Source: Brachynemurus nebulosus
Lineage: Eukaryota; Arthropoda; Insecta; Neuroptera; Myrmeleontidae
Reading direction: 5' to 3'
DNA: 64,000 nucleotides
Assembly: GCA_035578155.1 (NCBI GenBank)
Contig: JAPWDM010000006.1
Coordinates: forward strand, 10,184,305-10,248,304
The notes under the pieces are model-generated. The model ran no database searches, had not been told where the DNA came from, and was given only the letters and a program-made list of their open reading frames with translations. The position numbers and the translations under genes are program-made. Positions 37,693 to 49,946 of the stretch are shown here, piece after piece; position 1 is the first letter of the stretch, and each line of letters begins with the position of its first letter.

Positions 37693-40600
37693 ATGGGAAG
37701 TACAATTGATGAACTAAATATACCGGCTACGAAAGAAATAGCAAAAAATATTAAAGCACTCGATAAAAGTGCCGTTCATAAAATTTGTTCAGGACAGGTA
37801 ATTATTAGTATTGTGCAAAAATATTGCTTTCATGAAATTACGTATGTCAATAATTTGGATTTAGGTTGTTATAAGTTTAGCAATAGCCGTAAAAGAATTA
37901 TTGGAAAATGCACTCGATGCTGGAGCTACGACAGTCGAAATTCGATTAAAAGAATACGGAAGTGAATTAATTGAAGTGATAGATAACGGAAGTGGCGTTG
38001 AAGAATGTAATTTCGCCGGATTAAGTATGTAGGACAGAGCATAAAGTAATTAAACCGTCAAAATTAATTTTTTTTAAAATTTTTATCAGCATTAAAACAT
38101 TACACATCAAAAATTCAACAATTTGAAGATTTATTGTCAGTGACGACATTTGGTTTTCGCGGTGAGGCGTTAAGTTCCCTGACGGCGCTATCAAAATTAT
38201 CAATTACAACCAGACATTCATCGTGTGAATTTGCACATCGTATCGAATACGATCATAATGGTCGAATCGTTAAAAAAATTCGTTGTGCACGGCCGATTGG
38301 CACGACTGTAACGTTGGAAAAGTTATTTTTCACACTGCCCGTGCGCCATAAGGAATTCAATAAAAATTTGAAACGGGAATTCACGAAAATGTGTAATTTG
38401 TTGTATTCGTATTGTCTGGCATCAACGGGGGTCAAGTAAGTAACAAATTATCGTCAGTTTTAGCGAATTTTCGAATCGAAAACTGAGTTATTACGGCCAC
38501 TGGCCACTGTCATGACGCGACTTGAACCCGGGACTATGGCAGAAATTTGTTTTGAGGTCCCTAGAAACTGAAAATAATATTCACTACATATATGTATATA
38601 TGTGGCCACACGATAACTCTCGAACGAAATGTCCTACTTTTACGATATTTGGTGAAAATGTTGCAAGTTCCAAACCGTTGGACAAATTCGTTAGCCAGAC
38701 ACGTCCGATGCCCGGAACATGGATTTTGGGGCATTTTTCGTGAAAAAAATTAATTTTTTGCCAAAATTTTCCCTTATTCAAAAATTTTTGTGAAATTTTT
38801 TTAAACCATTAAAAAGAGGAGGAAAAATCACATAAAAAAGGTTTTTAAACTATTATTCTATGTCAACTAGTTTCCAAGAAAAACTAATTTTTATAAACGG
38901 AAATTCCCTATGTTATGCAGGATGCTGCGACAGGGGTATTTTTTTTAATTAAACACGTTGATTGCCACTTTCTGGCATGACTTAAGTACCACCGCAAGTT
39001 TAAATACAGTATTTATATAGTAACAATGTGTGTGTCCATGTTACTACACCGATCTGTGGCGTCGCTACTAGTGCGGCTGTCAAGACCCCCACTTTGGGAA
39101 ACCCCTACTGATATAGACGACCAAATATTCGAAAATTCAAAAAGAAATTTGAAATAGAGAAAATAGTTCCCAAGAAATGAATTTTTACATAGAGGTATAT
39201 TTTAGTATCAAAAAATATCCTCCAAAAATTCAAGCCTGATTTTCATTTCATTTTTGGGAAAAAAGGGAACTGCGAAAAAAGTCACATTTCCTGAACGAAT
39301 TTAACTATTTTGATAGCAAAAATGAAAATTTGTCACTCGAAATATCCAATTTCTTTGAACGGCTTATTTTTGTTGCCTTTTGAAAAAAAAAATAATTTGA
39401 ACTTGGTGACGTCATTACGTATACCAAATTTTTTAAAAGCTCCCGATGAAATTTGAAATTATTTATAGATATTCGATAGTAATTTTTTCATTTTTGACAA
39501 ATTCAGAAATTATTGAACGAAATTTGACTATTTTGACGGAATTCTACGGTTAGCCCACAAAATTAACACTATTTTTTTCTTTTACTCAGAATTATTTGTA
39601 CAAATGTCACAAGTAAAGGTGCAAAAACAACGGTGGCAGCCACTCAAGCCACAAATTCAATCAAAGATAACATCTCCTGTATTTTTGGACACACTCAACT
39701 CGCGTCACTCATCCAAATTGAACAATCCGAATTGTCCCCAAATATTTGTGAAGAATACAATATCGATCGTGAAAACATTGAAATCCCATTTGAAATAACC
39801 GGTTTCATATCAAATTGTAAACCCGGTTGTGGCCGAAGCACTCAAGATCGTCAATTCTATTACGTCAATTCACGGCCGTGCGAAATACCGAAACTTTCAA
39901 AATTGGTGAACGAAATTTATCATCAATTCAACAATTCTCAATACCCGTTCGTGTTGTTCAATATAAAAATTAAAACATCAATGGTTGATGTTAATGTGAC
40001 ACCCGATAAACGAAAACTTTTTCTGAACAACGAAAAAATATTATTAGCAGTCACAAAATCGAGTCTTTTAACGCTATTCAAAAAACACGCCCCCTGTTTT
40101 GATACAAGTAGTCAAACACTACTAGCGCCAACTGGTGGTAATATTAAGAAACGTAGTCTAGACGATGATGATGATCCGTTGATGAAATCACAAGTTATGC
40201 GTGCGTTGTTACACAAGCGCGTTAAAATAAACGAAAATAAAGTGGCGAATTTGAGTGAACAAAGTAGCGATGAGGAAGAGGAAGGTGAAGAAACGATAAA
40301 AAATAATTTTGAAATTAATAAATCGCAAGATTTCGATGAAACGCCGAATAATAAAAAACAAAATGGCGGTCCAAACAAATCTGAATTTCTTGCTTGTAAA
40401 ATTGAACGTGAAAAAGGCGCGAATAAACCAAACCTAGTAGATTATAAGACTCCAGTGAATGATATTCCAGATATTTCACAAGAAAAACATCCAGGAGAGT
40501 CTAATACGTTGAAATTTTCGGAAATTGAAATAAAAAATGAGGAAAATGACACATCAGAGCCGCCAGCACATGAGCATACATCAAATGAAAACCGTAAGTT

Positions 40601-43600
40601 TCTCGTTCAGTGCGCAAACGCAACAATAAACAATGATCATGTAACACAAACAGACATTACTTAAAGAAATATGCGGATGATACTGATTACTGCTGCCACC
40701 TATGTAAAAAAGTACTTTTTTATTATTTATTATTCATGCGAGAGAAGTATTATATTTTTGTACGTAAAATAGCTGTTTGACCACTCTACTATTCCCACGT
40801 GCTTTTTGCGTGCGGAAAGTATACTTTTCGCACGCAAATTGACAATAAAACACGCAAAGCCGCCTATTGATTTTTAATTTAATTAATATTTCATAATTAT
40901 TTCTATAGAAACTACCAAAAAAGTAATCTAAACAATATTTAATTAAAAAAGAAAAGACAAACACTCAAAAATATTATTTTAAAAAGTAATAAAAATGTCA
41001 AAAATAGTAACAATAATAGAAAAAAGTATGTGAATTTCGTAATAAAAATAGTATGTGCAACTCGTCTGGGATTGTCGATTGCCCGCTCGAGCGAATGAGC
41101 GCACTCACTACGATCGTACGCTCTACTTCGCTCTCGTGGGCAATCGATAATTTGCCGCCCTTATTGCACAATATACTATTGTATGGTTCAATTTTTTTGT
41201 AGCTCAGTGATACTGGATCACATGTAACGTTATATTTTTTGCGTCACGAATTCTTTTTTCTAATTGTCCAAAAACATGATAAAATGCAAAAAAAATGGCG
41301 CCAGTACTCTGTAAATTGGTAGATATGTTCTTAAAAATTACAAAATTTGAATTTTATTGAAAATATTTTACATAGGTGGCAGCAGTAACTATAGTGTTAT
41401 GATATTGTTTGTTTGTGTTACATGATCGTAAGTGTGTAAATTGTTGTCTTTATGTGTACAGAACTATAAAATATTCATGATTCGGTATTTTTTTTCGGGC
41501 AGTGGTCAAAATTCTTTGATTAACTTTTGATATTTTATTAATAAAATTAAAATTGTAGAAATAAAGTCAGAAGATGAAGACAGACACGAAATTTTAAAGA
41601 AAGAAAATAAAAGAAAAAGTGAAAATGACGAAAATGAAACGTCACAGCAACCAGAATACTTCATTGAGGAAATAAAAATACCAATCAAACAAGAAACGGA
41701 AATACAATCAGAGGAAGCTGAATCTGACGAACCTGAAGATGTGAACGCTTCAGAATTTGAAAAAACCGAAGAAGTCGAAATGTACGATTTAACACAAACA
41801 CCAACTCGAAATCATATCACGCTCGATGTGACATTGGACATAATTCGTAATAAATTATCCGACAGTAAACGAAATCGATCGAGTGGAAACGAATCATGTA
41901 AATTTCGTGCACCAATCAATCCGTTTAGTAATTCCACGGCTGAAGCCGAGCTGCAACGAGAAATTACGAAAGAATCATTCGGTAAAATGGAAATTATCGG
42001 CCAATTTAATTTGGGTTTTATCATTGCAAAATTAGAAAATGATTTATTCATTGTGGATCAACATGCCACCGATGAAAAATATAATTTTGAAATGCTGGAA
42101 CGCACGACAGTGTTGGCACGTCAAAAATTAGTTTTGTAAGTAAAGATGGCAGATGATGTGACGTGCTATAGTGTTATAAGTGTGGTAGGTTTACCTTATT
42201 AAGTTTTTTTCTGTTTGTAGGCCACAAAAATTGGAATTAACGACAGCCAATAAAACGTTGCTTTTAGATAATATTGATGTTTTTAATAAAAATGGTTTTG
42301 CATTCGATGTACGAGATACTGGTAAGTGTGGCGCTATTCGCTCCGTCCAGCGAGAATGTTTTGACGTTTGTTACGATATTTATCGTGTGATTATAATCGC
42401 GACGGTTGCTATAAACTTAATAGATATGCGATTCGTAACTATTTTAAGAGAAACTTGAAGTGATCCGTATCTGTTTTCCATTTTTGGCGAATTTTTGAAT
42501 TAAAAATTGACACGACTTGAGTCCGGGACTGATAAAAATTTATTTTGAGGTTTTTAGAAGTCGAAAATGGTCCACTAAGATTTATATACGTATACAGGGT
42601 GTAAAAAAATAATACTCGTCCTTTAAAGGGGTGACTCATTGCACCCTGTAGACACTAAAACCACAGGAATTTTTTCGAAATTAATAGTTTGAGAAAATTG
42701 AAAATTAACTGGCAACATGATGTTTCAAAATTTTTCTAAGTACGGCCCTGTCTAAATTATGCATAAATAATACCTTTTTAATATCAAAGATAGAAAATAA
42801 TTATATTGACTAAAATTTAATAAAATTTTGTAAACATGTTTAGGTTGTAAATGTGTTTCCCCGATGTTTTTTTTAAAAACAGAAAATTTATCTTACAAAG
42901 ACAAGATGGTCAGAGCCGGATTAAAGAAATTTAACCGGTTAAAAAACAATTTTGGTTCAAATTTATCGGCAAATATTAATTACATGGGTGAGATCTATTC
43001 ACTGTTTTCGTAGTAAGATTTACGAGTATATACTTTACACCCTGTATATTTACATGTGTCCGCACGATAACTCTCGAACAGAACACTTTATTTTTACGAA
43101 ATTTGTGAGAACCGTGGGAGTCCAAAAGTCTTGGATGAGTTTTTCAGCTAAACACGTGAAATATGAGTTCGTAAAAAAATAAGTTTTGCCAAATTTTCGC
43201 CAATTTCAAAAATTTTTACAAAATTTTTTTACACCATTGGAAAGAAGATAAAAAATTACATACAAAAGGTTCTTGAACTATTTTCTATGTAAAGTCGTTT
43301 CCGCGAAGAATTAATTTTTGTAAACGAAAATTCGCTATTGTATGCAGGATGCTGCGACAGGAGTATTTAGACTTAATAGCAAATTGAAAAACAACAAAAT
43401 TTTCACTTTTTAGAGTCCGGCCAAGATATATTTTTAACAGAAATACCATTAAGTAAAAATGTCGTCTTCGGAAGAGACGATATCGATGATTTATTGTTTA
43501 TGTTACACAATGGAAGTCAAGGAGTCTGTCGACCGAGTAGAATTCGAAATATGCTCGCGTCGAGAGCTTGTCGAAAATCGGTCATGATTGGATCGGCGCT

Positions 43601-43961
43601 ATCCACGCAAGATATGCAACGATTGATCACACATATGGGCGAAATTGAACATCCTTGGGTACGTTGTCTTTCCGAGGCGGAAACTTCCGATTGGAATCTG
43701 TTGAATGACGGTGGGACATCTGGTGTTAAAAATGTGAAACTACTTTTAAAGTGTATTTATTGAAATATTATTGATTTTTCTATTATTTCATGACGTTTAC
43801 CGTTCAAGCTCCACCCACTTGACAGATTCTAATAGTAGATGTCACCTCAGCCGCACTTACATAATTTTTTTTTTTAATTACAGAATTGTCCGCATGGCCG
43901 ACCAACAATACGACATCTTATTAATTTGTCACTAGTGGATGAATCAAGTAATAACACGTAA
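37693..43961 (+). CDS. PMS2: Mismatch-repair endonuclease PMS2 (MutL family)
   Basis: Eight exons: 37693-37797, 37865-38024, 38090-38435, 39590-40593, 41559-42135, 42221-42321, 43414-43658, 43884-43961; 871 residues (human 862). The GHKL ATPase half shows [14 protein letters not shown] (catalytic Glu about 49), DNGSGV and GFRGEAL (110-116), then PVRHKEF and [11 protein letters not shown] long charged linker (about 400-640) is poorly conserved. The C-terminal nuclease half has [11 protein letters not shown], the metal motif [12 protein letters not shown] (DQHA-X2-E-X4-E, from residue 705), [12 protein letters not shown] and CPHGRPT. With all catalytic motifs intact it should nick DNA as the partner of MLH1. 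Introns 3, 4 and 6 hold repeats. The gene converges on GRWD1. Confidence 0.97.
38455..38943 (+). repeat. Repeat family R1, copy B (PMS2 intron 3)
   Basis: Contains CGACTTGAACCCGGGACT, a TA-rich tract (TATATGTATATATG), CGATAACTCTCGAACG, and ends GGATGCTGCGACAGGGGTAT. It gives the unbroken order for copy C. Confidence 0.7.
39180..39580 (+). repeat. R2-related repeat in PMS2 intron 3
   Basis: Diverged relative of 15970-16400 containing GGTGACGTCATTACG and TTTTTTCATTTTTGACAAA; edges unclear. Confidence 0.35.
40690..41385. mobile_element. TA-flanked MITE in PMS2 intron 4 (696 bp)
   Basis: Starts CTGCTGCCACCTATGTAAA and ends TTTACATAGGTGGCAGCAG, with TA at 40688-40689 and 41386-41387. Inside are a near-perfect 32-bp palindrome at 40806-40837 (arms TTGCGTGCG ... 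CGCACGCAA). There is also a GC-rich inverted repeat at about 41072-41150 (GATTGCCCGCTCGAGCG against CGCTCTCGTGGGCAATC). Confidence 0.82.
42480..43370 (+). repeat. Repeat family R1, copy C, split by a TA element
   Basis: The part 42480-42594 (GACACGACTTGAGTCCGGGA ... TTATATACGTA) and the part 43045-43370 (TATATTTACATG, ACGATAACTCTCGAAC ... GGATGCTGCGACAGGAGTAT) align end to end with copy B. The 450 bp between them is a separate insertion. Confidence 0.72.
42595..43044. mobile_element. TA-flanked MITE (CAGGGTGTAAA ends), 450 bp
   Basis: Starts CAGGGTGTAAAA and ends TTTACACCCTG with TA on both sides (42593-42594, 43045-43046). It sits in the TA-rich tract of R1 copy C in PMS2 intron 6. Confidence 0.8.
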
Positions 43962-44100
43962 TAATTTGTATTTGTGTTCAAGGTTATATGAAGTAAAATG
44001 AGTAGTGCTTCATATGACCTTGCACACTCAGTATTTATTTTTTTTTTTTTCTACACAAATTTTAATTTTTTTTCTTATTTTATTTTAATAAAAATCTTTT
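43962..44100. other. Shared 3' region of convergent PMS2 and GRWD1, with hairpin
   Basis: Only 139 bp separate the two stop codons. A hairpin at about 43979-44023 pairs CAAGGTTATATGAAG with CTTCATATGACCTTG (14 of 15) around a 14-nt loop. TTTATT at about 44034 would serve as the GRWD1 AATAAA, and AATAAA at about 44086 as the PMS2 signal. The two 3' UTRs therefore probably overlap. Confidence 0.6.
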
Positions 44101-47100
44101 TTATACACTAATAGTTCGAAATATATTAAACCCACTCAGTGCTGTACTGATTATCACACCCGGAATTTGGGGATGCCAGTGTAATTCCTTGATATCGGTT
44201 TGACCTTGATGTATGAATAGCAGTTGTGGTGCAAGTCCCTAAAATAATAACAAAAATTTTTATTTTTTAACAAAAATATACATAATAATAAAGTTTTTCC
44301 CCTTAAGGACCCACAAAAAATATAAAATTGTTCCATTCTCTGATCTATAAAGGCTGTGTGCTAGGACGGGTCACTCAATGGAACCCACCCATCCCGTGAC
44401 TGGTCCAAATACCGGAACCAATTAGAACACGAGAATTTTGACGAGAAATCGTATAAAGCAGGCCTCCATTTCAGAATATTTGACATTTGTTTAAAACTCA
44501 CGGCTATCATCGAAGTGACGTTTATGCAAATATTGCGTTTTTGAGGTTAAACTGTTTTTGGCGGTTTAAAATCAAGAGATCTGGTTGGTTCTGGATAAAT
44601 GGTATTTTTATTTTTATATTTATATTTATTTATATGTTTTTACTTCTATTTTATTTATATTTATATGTTTTTACTTCTATTTTATTTATATTTATTGGTT
44701 GTTTTATTATTATTATTTTTAATATATATTTTTAACGAAGGAAATTATTTTTCCTAATCCTTTATTTTATTTTATTATATTATTATTTCATTTCTGGTTT
44801 TCATATTTGTTATATTTCTGATTTATTTATTTATTTTGTATTTATATTTCTGGTTTTATTATATTTCTAATTTTTATTACATATTTTATGCTACTGAAGA
44901 GGGCTACAAAAGAGTAGCCGAAACCGGTCTAGCGAATATTTTATATTTTTTGTGGATCCTTAAGGGGAAAAATTTTATTATCATGTATAATCCAGCCCAC
45001 AGTACGGCTCAATATAGTGATTTAACAAAAATATGAATTTTGAAAAACATTTTGTGGTACCTCGATCACTTCTTCACTACTATCCGGTTCAACCGACAAA
45101 TCCCACTGGCAAATTTGATTATCCGCGCCCCCGGAAGCTAGTACTGTCGCGTCAGTGGGATGCCATTCAACAGTTGATACATAATTTGTGTGATGTTTGA
45201 ACGTCGCAACGGGTGTTTTGGATTGGAAGTGTCTCAAATCCCAAATGTGTAAGATACCATCGTCTCCGCCTACAGGGGTTAGAAAAATTTTTAAATTTTC
45301 GCGCTAAATATATGCGTGATTACTGTATTTTACATACCACTTGCTATGAATGGTTCATTCCGATTCCAACTTATCACGTTCACATCGCTCTCGTGAGCAT
45401 TGTCAGCCACCAACATACATGCTTTGCTGGGTGCGGCGCGGGTGTCCCAAATTCGAATACTTTTATCCACCGAACACGAGGCCAGAACGTGCCGTTCGTT
45501 CGGGGACCACTGCAGGTCCTCCACGGAGGCTGTATGTCCCACTAGGGGTCGTTGGTCAACGTGCCACGCGGTTTCTTTCGGCGTCCAAATGTGGATATCA
45601 CGACGACAGTCTCCAGTGGCTAAAACCTATCATGGATTGTTAAGGGTTATTAAAATTTAAATATGTGTACATGTGTGCGTGTGGTCACGTGGTTGTTAAT
45701 GATAAACATATGGGGTAGTTAAGTGAGTAACAAAATCAGTGTGTCTTATACGGATGTTGTGTCTACAATATATGTGTGTATGTGTTATCATGTACAAGCT
45801 ACTGATCATGGGACAGCAACAGCGGCGAATCGCAAACGCACCGACATCATAGGTAAGTACGTTAGTTATGACGCTTAATTTGTACACGATTGTTTGTTTT
45901 GGTGCGCTAATGACTTACCCCTTCAAGCGTTGGACACCAATCGATTCCAAAACCCTCTTGTTGATGTCCAGAAAATGAAAATACCGGGGATATTGCGTTA
46001 CTTTCTTGATTTTTTTTATACTGCGCGAGTAATTGTGGATCATCGACAGCTTTTAATGGCTCCGTGAGATCCCAAATATTGACACGACCCAATTCACTCC
46101 ACGACGCAGCAAATGACTTGCTTTTTATTACTGCACTCTAATAAAATGGTTACAGGATTAAGCTTCAGTGAAATTTTCAAAAAAATCAAACATTTTTTTG
46201 GTAATTGTGCATTAGCGGGGCTCCGACCCAATTTTTTTTCTTTTAAATTTATCAATTGCAGTAGGTTTAGGTTGCTAAAAAAATTTGCTTATTTTAGTAA
46301 TAAATGAATTCATTCCCTTTCCGCCAAAGTAATGCGACAATGTCAAATACCGTGCATCCATCACGCAATTGGTTGTTTGTGGAGATTGCATAAGCACTCT
46401 CGGAGTCCTAAAAATATAATTCAGGTCCGAGGACGCTAGAAAAGTTTCGACTTTGATATAAAAATTAGGTGGTGAGGTTAGTTAAGGTTAGGTTGGGTTA
46501 GGTTAGTTTTGACAGTATACTTCGACTTTGACACACATGCATACAAAATAAAAAACTTAAATAATTTGAATTTTTTCAAATTTAACGACAGTTTCCCAGC
46601 ATTTCCAGTACTGATATCGAGTTGTAGTATCTTTTTTAAACTAATCTGACGTAGCGTAGGCAAACATTTAAAAAAAAAATAATTAAAATCGTATCATTAG
46701 TTTTTCTTTTCGAGTCAAAAAATTGAAAAAAGATTAGGTTAGTTTAGACAATATACTTCGACTTTGATATAAAAACTAGATGGTGAGGTTAATTAAGGTT
46801 AGGTTAGGTTGGGTTAGTTTAGTTAGTTTTGACAATATACTTCGACTTTGACACACATGCGTACAAAATAAAAAAGAAAACCTAAATAATTGGAATTTTT
46901 TCAAATTTAACGACAATCTCCCAGCACTTTCAGTACTGATATCGAGTTGTAGTATTTTTTTTAACTAATCTGACGTAGCGGCGAACATTTGAAAAGCATC
47001 ATTTGTTTTTTCTTTAGAGCCAAAAATAGGTGGAGCCCCACTAATACATAATTACCATTTTTTTTACTTTAATAAATAGTTTAAGATGATTATTTTATAG

Positions 47101-47587
47101 TTACCCTAATTCGATTGACAGCCCCCTGGTGTTTGACAAGAGCACAACTCATTTTCGGTGTTTTCGAATCATCTTCATCGTCACTTTCGTCCTCGTCCTC
47201 TGAGTCGTCGTCGGTTCGATGTAAATTTGACATCTTCATAACTATCACGTTGTTAACGTGTGCTTGCGCTGCTTGAGTACCGGCCACAATGTACGATGTT
47301 AATGGAAATGTGTCTCTGGCATCACCCAATTGATCACGTAGAACGTCAAAACTGAGACATGGTGCGCCCGTTTGAGCTTGATGGAGCATAATATATGCCG
47401 ATTTATCACATACGAGTTCTTCGCCGGGTTCTAATGGTTGTCCGGGAAGATATACATCAGTTTTATTAGTCGTTTCATCAGTTTTACTTGCAGTATTGTC
47501 TACTTGCATGTCATCATTTTCATCATTTGATTCGTCAGAATTGGAATTTTCTGAATCGGAGGAATTATCTACGTTATCTACGTCCAT
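44101..47587 (-). CDS. GRWD1: GRWD1, glutamate-rich WD-repeat protein (ribosome biogenesis / histone chaperone)
   Basis: Exons in transcript order 47587-47105, 46137-45919, 45626-45338, 45269-45061 and 44238-44101, giving 445 residues (human 446). The N-terminus is very acidic ([20 protein letters not shown]), followed by the CAF1C-type segment [20 protein letters not shown] and a second acidic run [18 protein letters not shown]40 repeats carry [53 protein letters not shown] and [20 protein letters not shown]. The end [15 protein letters not shown] matches human almost exactly. The yeast relative Rrb1 chaperones ribosomal protein L3; human GRWD1 also binds histones and replication-licensing factors. 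Introns 1 and 4 are mostly inverted-repeat elements. Confidence 0.96.
44277..44988. mobile_element. Inverted-repeat element filling GRWD1 intron 4
   Basis: Left arm 44277-44328 (TTTTTCCCCTTAAGGACCCA ...) is the complement of 44938-44988 (GTGGATCCTTAAGGGGAAAA). The intron is 44239-45060. The interior has repeated TTTATATTTATATG phrases and the hammerhead-like motif at 44894. Confidence 0.7.
44894..44930 (+). other. Hammerhead-ribozyme-like motif beside an element arm
   Basis: CTGAAGA (fits the CUGANGA core), then a six-pair stem GGCTAC / GTAGCC with a one-base bulge, then GAAA and CCGGTC. This core order is known from hammerheads of Penelope-like elements and retrozymes, but outer stems I and III could not be confirmed. 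It is on the strand opposite to GRWD1. Confidence 0.3.
46200..47056. mobile_element. Inverted-repeat element family R3, copy 2 (GRWD1 intron 1)
   Basis: Ends GGTAATTGTGCATTAGCGGG and the complement of GGTAATTATGTATTAGTGGG; includes two blocks of GGTTAGGTTGGGTTAGGTTA-like repeats and TACTTCGACTTTGA, as in the RPRD1 copy but inverted. It occupies 857 of the 967 bp of the intron. Confidence 0.78.
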
Positions 47588-47745
47588 TTTTTTCGTTAAA
47601 TGACAAAATTAATAAATGCTGTTTCAAATGACATGTAAGTTTATACAGGTTATAAATTCAGAACATGTGCTTTTGAAATATACCTAAATTCATAGAGTTC
47701 ATTTTTTTTATGTCAGTTAAGGCAATAGAGAATATATCAATATTA

Positions 47746-48749
47746 TGCCGAATTTACACAGGTTTAGTACTTTAGTAACTAAAGTAGGTAACTAAAGCAA
47801 GTAGCTAAACTAAACAGTTTTTTTGTTTAGTGGGTGTCCACACAAAATTAATTAAATTGTATTTAAACAAATCAAACCAACTGCGGGGAAAAAAGTTACA
47901 ATTAGTACTAAAATTTGTATGGAAAATGACTGTTAATACAGTCGAAACTAGTCAAACGTGACCTCGATTTTTCCTTTGTTTATTTATTTTTTTAATGTTT
48001 TAATTTTTGATTTCTTTTCTTTTTTTGATGCTGGATTTTATGTGGTGATTGTTATCACTTGCTTTTTGCGGGCTTGTCGTTCTTTTTTAGTACTAATTAA
48101 TTAAATTGATTTAGTATTTAATTGAAGTAGTAATACATAACCTAGTAAAACTAAATTAAAAATGGTATATGTATAACCGTTAATAAATCCGTTCTGCACT
48201 ACAAAAATGTATCAAATATGTTCATAAGGGATTTAATCAGAAGAAAAACGTGACATTTATGTTTGAGCTAACTTGTTGGTTCGAGCTATTAATGTAATTA
48301 TGTATGATTTGTTTCAAAATATCCTATAGAAACGGAAAAAAAATGTTTATTGTTTTTTTTATTGTTATTAGATGAAGAGAGGTTGCTTGACGAGTTTCAA
48401 TTTTTAACCGAGTTATCTTCAGTGATTTTTTTTGATATTTGCAGTAAATCTGTAAATAAAATTTGATAATATTTACGCGCCTATATTTGTATATTCAAAA
48501 CCTACTAAACATTTTACTAACTTAATGTGTTTACAAGGGTATAAATAACAGCAATGTCAAAAAAATTAAGTGGGGATAAGCTTCTTGCACAAGTAAATAG
48601 AACAAGCTTCTATTTATTTGACTAAACAGATTACTAAATTTCTTACTCGCACTTGTACTAAATACAACTGTCTACACGACAAAAATAACTAAATTTAGTA
48701 ACTCGCTTTAGTAACCTGCTTTAGCTACTCACCACATGTAAATTCGGCT
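47746..48749. mobile_element. PIF/Harbinger-like MITE upstream of GRWD1, 1004 bp
   Basis: Starts TGCCGAATTTACACA and ends TGTAAATTCGGCT, flanked by TTA (47743-47745 and 48750-48752), the usual PIF/Harbinger target. Subterminal phrases TTAGTAACTAAA and GTAGCTAAA are repeated at both ends. No coding region. Confidence 0.72.
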
Positions 48750-48752
48750 TTA

Positions 48753-49944
48753 TATACCATAGAACACATACATACATTAAACATAACCTAAACGATTTTT
48801 TCGAATAAACATTCGTTGTGTTTTAAATAAAGAATTTTAAATTATTTTACTAAAATTAAGTATAATTATTTTATTTTCTTTTTATCTACGTATATTTTTA
48901 TTAGGATTCGATTTCTTAGGTAATTTTACAATCAATTATATTATATTCGTTTATAAAGACTTTAATGAAAACTTTACGTTTTTATAATAAAATAATTTTT
49001 GCCCTTTATTTTATAACACTTTTATTATCTATATATTTAGGAAATATAATATTTTAATCTTTTAAATGTGTAATGAAAAAATTCCGAAGTATATCCTGCG
49101 TCGTTGATACCTATAGTGAATATTCCCTAGTTACACCATTGTTATGTTTTGAATATTTTGGCGCGAAAATATTACCTATTATATAATAATATTAAATTAT
49201 ATTATTATTTATACAAATATTTTCATAACTAGAGTAAAATAGAAATTGTATTTTTTTTTTTACATAATATGTAATCTTGTAGGTAATTAAATTATTTTTC
49301 TTTACAGTTATAATACGTTATTTCATTCTATGGCAATGTTGGTAGTTAAAATATATTAAAAGACATGCGTGATATTTTCGATTTACCTATATTCCTGTAG
49401 ATATTCCTCTTACAATTACATATTGCAAACGCAATTCAATAAAATATAAATTATGTATTTTTAATTAAGTAGCTTTCTGAAAACAAATAAAAGCTTAGTT
49501 GGCAAAATGTTCATAAGATAATTGCATATAATCGATATAATCATACCATTTATATGCAAAATTTGTAATTGATGAAATCATAGACGATAGTGTTTGTGAT
49601 AAACGTAATCAAATCATAAATAATTAACAATATAAATTCATAATGGCCTCTGTTATTTTTGTAATTTTTTTTGAATGTATGTAATAATTTTTGTATATTA
49701 TATTTTACTGATAAAAGAAAATAAACTTTTAATAATTGTAGTTTTTCAAATAAGTGAATTTTTAGGCCAGGGTGAATTTTTGATATTTATTTAAACTTTT
49801 TTGCTCATAAAGATTGCGGTAAAAGTTTTAAATCGTTTAGACACTTTAGAGTTTTCATAGAAATAAAGTTTTCATTTTGCGAAGTTTGTTAATAATAAAT
49901 AAATAAAACACTTTGCTTTCTATTGATCGAAACATGTTACAAAA
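48753..49944. other. AT-rich intergenic DNA
   Basis: Nothing recognisable; long A/T runs only. Confidence 0.4.
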
Positions 49945-49946
49945 TA

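Noticed and set aside
38455..38943. R1 as a tRNA-derived SINE because of GGGTTCAAGTC on the minus strand
   Set aside because: It resembles a pol III B box, but I found no A box at the right distance and no poly(A) tail, and copy A lacks the segment.
44487..45036. Open frames in GRWD1 intron 4 on the + strand
   Set aside because: Built of TTTATATTTATATG repeats within an inverted-repeat element; no protein signature.
45213..45660. 110- and 97-codon + strand frames over GRWD1
   Set aside because: Antisense shadows of the WD-repeat exons.
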